A stretch of 64,000 nt of DNA from Rhizobium leguminosarum (GTDB lineage Bacteria > Pseudomonadota > Alphaproteobacteria > Rhizobiales > Rhizobiaceae): the NCBI RefSeq assembly GCF_004123835.1, contig NZ_MZMU01000012.1:620001-684000 (forward strand). The letters run 5' to 3'. A program made the position numbers and the translations under genes. Below, in pieces: positions 59,765-64,000 of this stretch. Position 1 is the first letter of the stretch; every line of letters begins with the position of its first letter. The notes beneath the pieces were generated by a model, which worked only from the letters and a program-made list of their open reading frames with translations, was not told the DNA's origin and did no database searches.

Positions 59765-61090
59765 ATGGCGTTTGTTTCCTTTCCTCGGCGATCCCTTTTG
59801 CCCTTGCTGCTTTCGGCGGCGCTGACGACCTGTTCGATCAGCGACGGGCTGGTGCCGCCGGCCAATGTCGATAACGGCACCAGGGTCAGCTCGATTTCGC
59901 CGTCGCGGGGGGCAGCGCGCATGGCGCCTGCCGTGCGCATGGCGCCGGTGGAGAGCCAGGCCTCCTATCCGGTTTCCAGCGCGCCCGTCGGCAATAGCCA
60001 GGGTTCCGTCGATTATGTCGATACGCCAAACCTTGCCGGCACCGGCCACGCGGCGCGGACCGCTCCGGGGGCGCGGGCCGCACCGGCGCAGGGGGGTAGG
60101 CTGCCGATGATCGACAGCGACGAGGCGCTGGCGGCAGGCCAACCGAGCGGCAACTGGGGCGGCACGCAGGCGCTTGCGATCCCGTCGGGCGGCGTCAACA
60201 TGGATGACGATCTCGGGGCCGAGCCGGTCGTCGGGCTGGCGCAGGAACAACATCAGCAGATCGCCGAGGGCAACGCCACCGAGCCGGTTGTCGACGGCAT
60301 CGGCACCGATAATCCAACGCAGCTCAACCAGCCCATGCGCCAGCCCGCGCAGCAGCCAATACCGCAGCCGTCGGCCGAGGCACAGATGAGCCGGCCCGCC
60401 TGGAACGATGGCAGCCCAGTGGTGGCGCCGGCCCGTGTTCCCGAAGAGGACGAGAGCGAAGAGGTCGCGATGCTGCGGCCGAACAATCCGATGATAAGCC
60501 AACCGGCAGCACCCGTCGATCCCAGCGTCATGCCATCCTCCGAGCTTGCCTGCCGGCGCGAGCTGAAGCGCATGGGCGTACTCTTCGACAACAAGCCGCC
60601 GATCTCGAACGGGCCGGCCTGCCAGGTACCCTATCCGGTGTCGCTGAAGGGGCTTTCCGGCAATATCGGCGTCCGCCCCGCCGTGACGCTGAACTGCCAG
60701 GTGACGCTTGCCTTCGCCAAATGGGTGAAGAACGAACTGGCGCCGTCCGCCCGCTACCGTTACTGGTCCGGCATCAAGACGATCCAGCCGCTCGGCGGCT
60801 ATTCCTGCCGACGCATGAACAACAGCCGGCAGAAATACAATCCGATGTCGGAACACGCCCGCGGCAACGCCATCGACGTCGGCAAGTTCGTGCTGAAGAA
60901 CGGCCATGAGATCGACGTGCGCAAGAAGGGCCTGTTCTCGCTGCGCGAGGGGCGGTTGCTGAAGGCGGTGCGCAGCGACAGCTGCCGCTATTTCAACACC
61001 GTGCTCGGCCCCGGCAGCAACCCGGAGCACTGGAACCACTTCCACTTCGATCTTCGCTCCCGCAAGAGCGGCAAGGCCTATTGCGACTGA
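59765..61090 (+). CDS. Extensin-like lipoprotein (peptidase M15-type fold)
   Basis: 441 residues. MAFVSFPRRSLLPLLLSAAL TTCSIS is a lipoprotein signal (LTTC). Residues ~30-260 are a low-complexity Pro/Ala-rich linker. From ACRRELKRMGVLFDNKPPIS the extensin-like C-terminal domain begins, with its metal-site residues in YNPMSEHARGNAIDVGKFVL and NPEHWNHFHFDLRSRKSG (His and Asp), as in D,D-peptidases of the M15 kind. The family call is firm; murein cleavage is inferred. Likely outer-membrane or periplasmic. Confidence 0.88.
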   Translation: MAFVSFPRRSLLPLLLSAALTTCSISDGLVPPANVDNGTRVSSISPSRGAARMAPAVRMAPVESQASYPVSSAPVGNSQGSVDYVDTPNLAGTGHAARTAPGARAAPAQGGRLPMIDSDEALAAGQPSGNWGGTQALAIPSGGVNMDDDLGAEPVVGLAQEQHQQIAEGNATEPVVDGIGTDNPTQLNQPMRQPAQQPIPQPSAEAQMSRPAWNDGSPVVAPARVPEEDESEEVAMLRPNNPMISQPAAPVDPSVMPSSELACRRELKRMGVLFDNKPPISNGPACQVPYPVSLKGLSGNIGVRPAVTLNCQVTLAFAKWVKNELAPSARYRYWSGIKTIQPLGGYSCRRMNNSRQKYNPMSEHARGNAIDVGKFVLKNGHEIDVRKKGLFSLREGRLLKAVRSDSCRYFNTVLGPGSNPEHWNHFHFDLRSRKSGKAYCD

Positions 61091-61225
61091 TGCATATCGC
61101 CTAAACCATGCGGCGCAGGTGCAGTTGATGTCGCAGCATCGGGCTTGGCTGCCAAAAAAGGGTTCATCCCTGCCGCAGGGCACGCTATAGATCGGCGAGC
61201 CGATTGCGTTTCGAGAGTTTGATCC

Positions 61226-61573
61226 ATGAGCTATGATTTCCATGTCGGCCAGAAGGTCGTCTGCATCAACGACACCTTCAAGCATGTCAGCATCGACCAG
61301 CTGATCCGCAAAGGCGAGATCTATACGATCCGCTGGGTGGGTGAATACACCCATTATATCGACGGCACGTTCATCGGGGTGAAACTCGCGGAAATCAATC
61401 GCGGCAATGACGACGGGCCGGAAGGTTATGGGGCGGCCGACATGCCCTATCGCGCGACGCGCTTCCGGCCGCTGGTAAAGGACAAGATCTCGTCACTGCG
61501 CAAGCTGTTGGCGCCGACGCCCGATGCACCGGTCGAACCGAAGGAAAAAATCAGGAAGAAAGAGAAGGTCTGA
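61226..61573 (+). CDS. Conserved-looking hypothetical protein
   Basis: 115 residues: MSYDFHVGQKVVCINDTFKH, RKGEIYTIRWVGEYTHYID, then MPYRATRFRPLVKDKISSL and a Lys/Glu-rich tail (KEKIRKKEKV). The first part looks like an SH3-like beta barrel, a pattern seen in many short rhizobial and phage proteins. No function can be named. GAGAG lies before the ATG. Alone, convergent with the methyltransferase gene. Confidence 0.7.
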   Translation: MSYDFHVGQKVVCINDTFKHVSIDQLIRKGEIYTIRWVGEYTHYIDGTFIGVKLAEINRGNDDGPEGYGAADMPYRATRFRPLVKDKISSLRKLLAPTPDAPVEPKEKIRKKEKV

Positions 61574-61590
61574 ACGCCCCACGGCACCGA

Positions 61591-62388
61591 TCAGGCCGTC
61601 TTTCTGCTCAGGAACAGCGCAGTCTCTTTGCGGACCTCAAGCACGCCGCTGCGTTGCCTGAACGCATCGGCAATGGCTTGACGGAAGCTGATGAGTTGAG
61701 TTTCGCCGGCGCGATCGCCGGGCGGATAGGAGGTGAGCGCCAGGAATACATCCTCGGGCTCGGTGATCCGCAGGCTTGCCGGATGCTGCGACATGCTGAC
61801 GTTTCCAAACTGCGACCGCATCGATCGTTCGGCAGCGTCATATCCGAAGGCTTCGGCAGCCGGATCGGATGGGGCACTGCCAAATATGGTCGTCAGTTCA
61901 TAGATCTCCCGCATATTGTCGGCGCCGTTGGTGGTGACCGCGAGTAAGCCGCCAGGCCTCAGCACTCTCGACATGTCCGCGATGCCGGCGACCGGGTCGG
62001 GCAGGTGATAGAGCATATGCATCGCGATCACGGCATCGAAGGCGTCATCTTCGAAGGGGAGCGCGACGGCGTCGGCCTGGCAGCCCCGAACGGAGCCGAA
62101 CGGCAGTGCGCTGCAACGCGCCACCGCCTCGTCGACCATGCCGGGTGAGAGGTCGGCGAGCGTCAGGTCGAGGTCCGCCGGCAGCAGACCTGCAGTTGCC
62201 GCCCAGAACCAGGCCGGCCCGCAGCCGACGTCGAGGACGCGATCGCCCGGTTTCAGGGACAATTGCGCCGCAATCCACGGAAACCAGGCGGTCTCGGCGA
62301 TGGTATATTGGCTATGCAGTCGAGCCCGCGCGGCAAGCTTCCGGCTGTCGCCATACTGTCCCGCATTGTCTGCTGTTATGGAGGACAT
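61591..62388 (-). CDS. Class I SAM-dependent methyltransferase
   Basis: 265 residues from MSSITADNAGQYGDSRKLAA with GGAGAG upstream; a longer form from 62460 or above is possible. SAM motif I VLDVGCGPAWFWAATA, then QADAVALPFEDDAFDAVIAM HMLYHLPDPVAGI and RVLRPGGLLAVTTN are the methyltransferase type 11 pattern. The extended tail (LRITEPEDVFLALTSYPPGD) is characteristic of a group acting on small molecules of unknown identity. Divergent from ohr with about 280 bases between. Confidence 0.85.
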   Translation of the reverse strand: MSSITADNAGQYGDSRKLAARARLHSQYTIAETAWFPWIAAQLSLKPGDRVLDVGCGPAWFWAATAGLLPADLDLTLADLSPGMVDEAVARCSALPFGSVRGCQADAVALPFEDDAFDAVIAMHMLYHLPDPVAGIADMSRVLRPGGLLAVTTNGADNMREIYELTTIFGSAPSDPAAEAFGYDAAERSMRSQFGNVSMSQHPASLRITEPEDVFLALTSYPPGDRAGETQLISFRQAIADAFRQRSGVLEVRKETALFLSRKTA

Positions 62389-62564
62389 GGCATCTCTCCG
62401 GGCTTCTTCACAGGATGCGCCCCGCTCTAGTTCGTCGGCAGAGCCTATAGATTGCTCCATTCCCGGACAAGACGTGACCTTGCGCAACGGGCCAGCTTGT
62501 TCGCATAGCTGCCGCTGAGGGTTGCCCGGATATGGCGCGTTTCCAACTTTGGAAATAAATCGCA

Positions 62565-62635
62565 TCCGATTAAATCGGAATGTGTTGACATCGGTTTTGG
62601 TGGGGCGTATTAGAACGCATCCGACTTAATCGGAT
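62565..62635 (+). promoter_or_regulatory. ohr promoter bracketed by two palindromic operators
   Basis: TTGACA (62585-62590), 17 bases, TATTAG (62608-62613) form a good sigma-70 type promoter. Palindrome TCCGATT-A-AATCGGA (62565-62579) lies just before the -35 and ATCCGACTTAATCGGAT (62619-62635) just after the -10. Both contain TCCGA-N5-TCGGA, so a dimeric repressor probably binds both. In many bacteria ohr is repressed by OhrR (MarR family); no ohrR gene is in this window. Confidence 0.75.
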
Positions 62636-62667
62636 ACGTATTAAACTTAAACCGAAAGGATATCACC

Positions 62668-63063
62668 ATGACCGAGAAGCTTCTCTTTGCCGGCAAAACC
62701 CACATCTCCGGCGGCCGCGACGGCTCCGCGCGCAGCAGCGACGGGACGATCGATATCAAGCTGCCGCAGCCGCATCCGGCCGCTGAAAACCTGTTCGGCA
62801 TCGCCTGGTCGGCCTGCTACATCGGCGCCATCGAACTTGCCGCTGCCCAGAGAAAGATCACGCTGCCGGCCGGTCCCGAGGTCGACGCGGAGATTACTCT
62901 CAACGCCGACAACGGCTCCTTCTTCCTGAGGGCGCGCCTCAATGTCAGCCTGTCCGGCATTGATCGCGATATCGCGCAGGAGCTGATCGAGGCAGCTCAT
63001 GGCATCTGCCCTTATTCCAAGGCGACACACGGCAATATCGACGTCGAGACCAAGCTTGTCTGA
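62668..63063 (+). CDS. ohr: Organic hydroperoxide resistance protein Ohr
   Basis: 131 residues. The two catalytic Cys are Cys50 (WSACYIGAIELAAAQ) and Cys114 (HGICPYSKATHGNI), with Arg near residue 17 and Glu40 to polarise the peroxidatic thiol. OsmC/Ohr fold, Ohr subgroup. It reduces organic peroxides using a lipoyl-dependent system. A GAAAGGA ribosome site precedes the ATG. Controlled by the twin-operator promoter described separately. Confidence 0.95.
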   Translation: MTEKLLFAGKTHISGGRDGSARSSDGTIDIKLPQPHPAAENLFGIAWSACYIGAIELAAAQRKITLPAGPEVDAEITLNADNGSFFLRARLNVSLSGIDRDIAQELIEAAHGICPYSKATHGNIDVETKLV

Positions 63064-63180
63064 TCGAGCGAGGGTAGACCTCTTCCCGAAGGCTTAGATG
63101 TGAGGATCTGTCGATCGAGCGGCAGAACCACCCCGCCTGGTGGCAGGCATCGAAAACCTCGCCCATCCGGAGAACGTGCC

Positions 63181-64000
63181 ATGATCGACAGCCACGTCCA
63201 GCCACGCCGAGCCTATGACGAGTTCTCGCTCGTGCTCGATCCTGATGCCTACGAGCCGTTGCCTGACGATTGGCTGATCGGCATCACCGACGTCGTCAGC
63301 TCGACGCTGGCGATCAAGGCGGGGCTTTATGAAGACGTCAACTTCGCAGGCGCATCGATCATCGCTGCTCTCGGCAATGCCTGGGGCTCGTTCGACTTCC
63401 CCTTCGTGTTCCGCGGAGACGGAGCGGCATTCGCCCTGCCGCCGCACGGCATTATGGCCGCGACCTCGGCGTTGCGGCAGGTCGCGAACTTTGCACGAAC
63501 TGATCTCGATCTCACCCTTCGCATCGGGCTGCTCACCGTGCGCGACATCCGCACCAGTGGGCGCGACGTGAGCGTTGCGCGCTATGCGGCTTCGGAAAAC
63601 GCGACCTATGCGATGTTTGCAGGGGGCGGGCTCAAATGGGCGGAGCAGCAGATCAAGAACGGCCGGTATCTGGTCAAGCCGGGCCGCTACGCGACGAGGC
63701 CCGACCTGACCGGTCTCAGCTGCGACTGGACTCCGTTTCCAAGCCAAAGGGGCGAGATCCTGTCGCTGCTGGTCGAGCCCCGCGACCGCACCAGCCCTGA
63801 GGTCTTTGCGGCGCTGGCGAAGCGCGTGCTTGCGATTTTCGATGCCGCACCGCGCCAATCTCATCCGCTTCCCGGCGGTATTCCCACCCACGGAGACAGC
63901 GGGAAGCAGGTCGATGCGAAAGGCTGGTCGGCGGTCGCCGCCAATTCGGATTTCCGCAAATTCGATGATGGTTTGCGTCTGACGCTGGACTGCACGCGCG
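63181..64000 (+). CDS. DUF3095 (cyclase-like) protein, partial
   Basis: 273 residues to the right edge of the window, no stop yet. The family features are YEPLPDDWLIGITDVVSSTLAI, YEDVNFAGASIIAALGNAWG, FDFPFVFRGDGAAFALPPHG and VARYAASENATYAMFAGGGL. DUF3095 proteins carry a class III nucleotide cyclase-like fold; here both metal-site Asp positions appear (ITDVV and RGDG). Activity is unproven. GGAGAA precedes the ATG. It is 120 bases after ohr on the same strand. Confidence 0.85.
   Translation, partial: MIDSHVQPRRAYDEFSLVLDPDAYEPLPDDWLIGITDVVSSTLAIKAGLYEDVNFAGASIIAALGNAWGSFDFPFVFRGDGAAFALPPHGIMAATSALRQVANFARTDLDLTLRIGLLTVRDIRTSGRDVSVARYAASENATYAMFAGGGLKWAEQQIKNGRYLVKPGRYATRPDLTGLSCDWTPFPSQRGEILSLLVEPRDRTSPEVFAALAKRVLAIFDAAPRQSHPLPGGIPTHGDSGKQVDAKGWSAVAANSDFRKFDDGLRLTLDCTR

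Noticed and set aside
1..64000. tRNA or rRNA genes, integrases and transposases
   Set aside because: No cloverleaf with T-loop GTTCRA context, no rRNA-like sequence and no recombinase motif were noticed while reading; small RNAs cannot be excluded.

Overview
The window looks like part of a Rhizobium-type (Rhizobiaceae, Alphaproteobacteria) genome. The reasons are a GC-rich background, BA14K-family proteins, a long UvrB, many ABC, LysR and class III cyclase genes, and dispersed palindromic intergenic repeats of the rhizobial kind. No rRNA, tRNA, CRISPR array, integrase or transposase was seen. Species assignment is inference.

Layout. 1-4.5 kb: a DHFR/RibD-like reductase (partial) divergent from an HxlR regulator, a three-gene ABC-2 exporter and an NADPH-dependent FMN reductase. 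4.3-8.5 kb: a small membrane protein, an OmpR-type two-component pair, a DUF3313-like lipoprotein and a GNAT. 8.6-10 kb: two tandem BA14K genes, duplicated with their leaders and terminators. 10-16 kb: two small ORFs, a chloroperoxidase-like hydrolase, an HtrA-like protease, dusA, a cold-shock gene and a DUF3828-like secreted protein. 16.5-21.6 kb: two paralogous RTX/cadherin proteins. 22-28 kb: GNAT, a DUF1444-like protein, a decayed GNAT copy, an AT-rich HEPN-like gene broken by one stop codon, and uvrB carrying a palindromic repeat inside its reading frame. 28.5-38.7 kb: lipoproteins, two divergent class III cyclases, YHS and ankyrin proteins, a DUF899 protein, an orphan gene, a PLD-like protein and a single-domain response regulator. 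38.7-47.4 kb: NAD-formate dehydrogenase, a LysR fragment, LysR/NmrA divergent pair, a GlxA-type regulator, two methyltransferases and an MFS carrier. 47.6-51 kb: a DUF486 protein and a DUF1800-DUF1501 operon with two hairpins between the genes. 51-56.2 kb: an aldo/keto reductase divergent from a LysR gene, then a secreted hydrolase / carboxymuconolactone decarboxylase-like / cytochrome P460 / DUF4405 cluster. 56.5-64 kb: membrane protein, thioesterase, chemoreceptor, extensin-like lipoprotein, methyltransferase, ohr with twin operators, and a partial DUF3095 gene.

The most interesting signals are: (1) identical ATTA-N7-TAAT dyads (T-N11-A type) upstream of both the aldo/keto reductase/LysR pair and the hydrolase-P460 cluster, suggesting one small regulon; (2) two genes each interrupted by a single in-frame stop (HEPN-like and DUF4405); (3) a palindromic repeat translated within uvrB; (4) an RTX architecture built from a recurring non-RTX module; (5) twin palindromes bracketing the ohr promoter. 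Functions are assigned from motifs and remembered family features; no database search was run.
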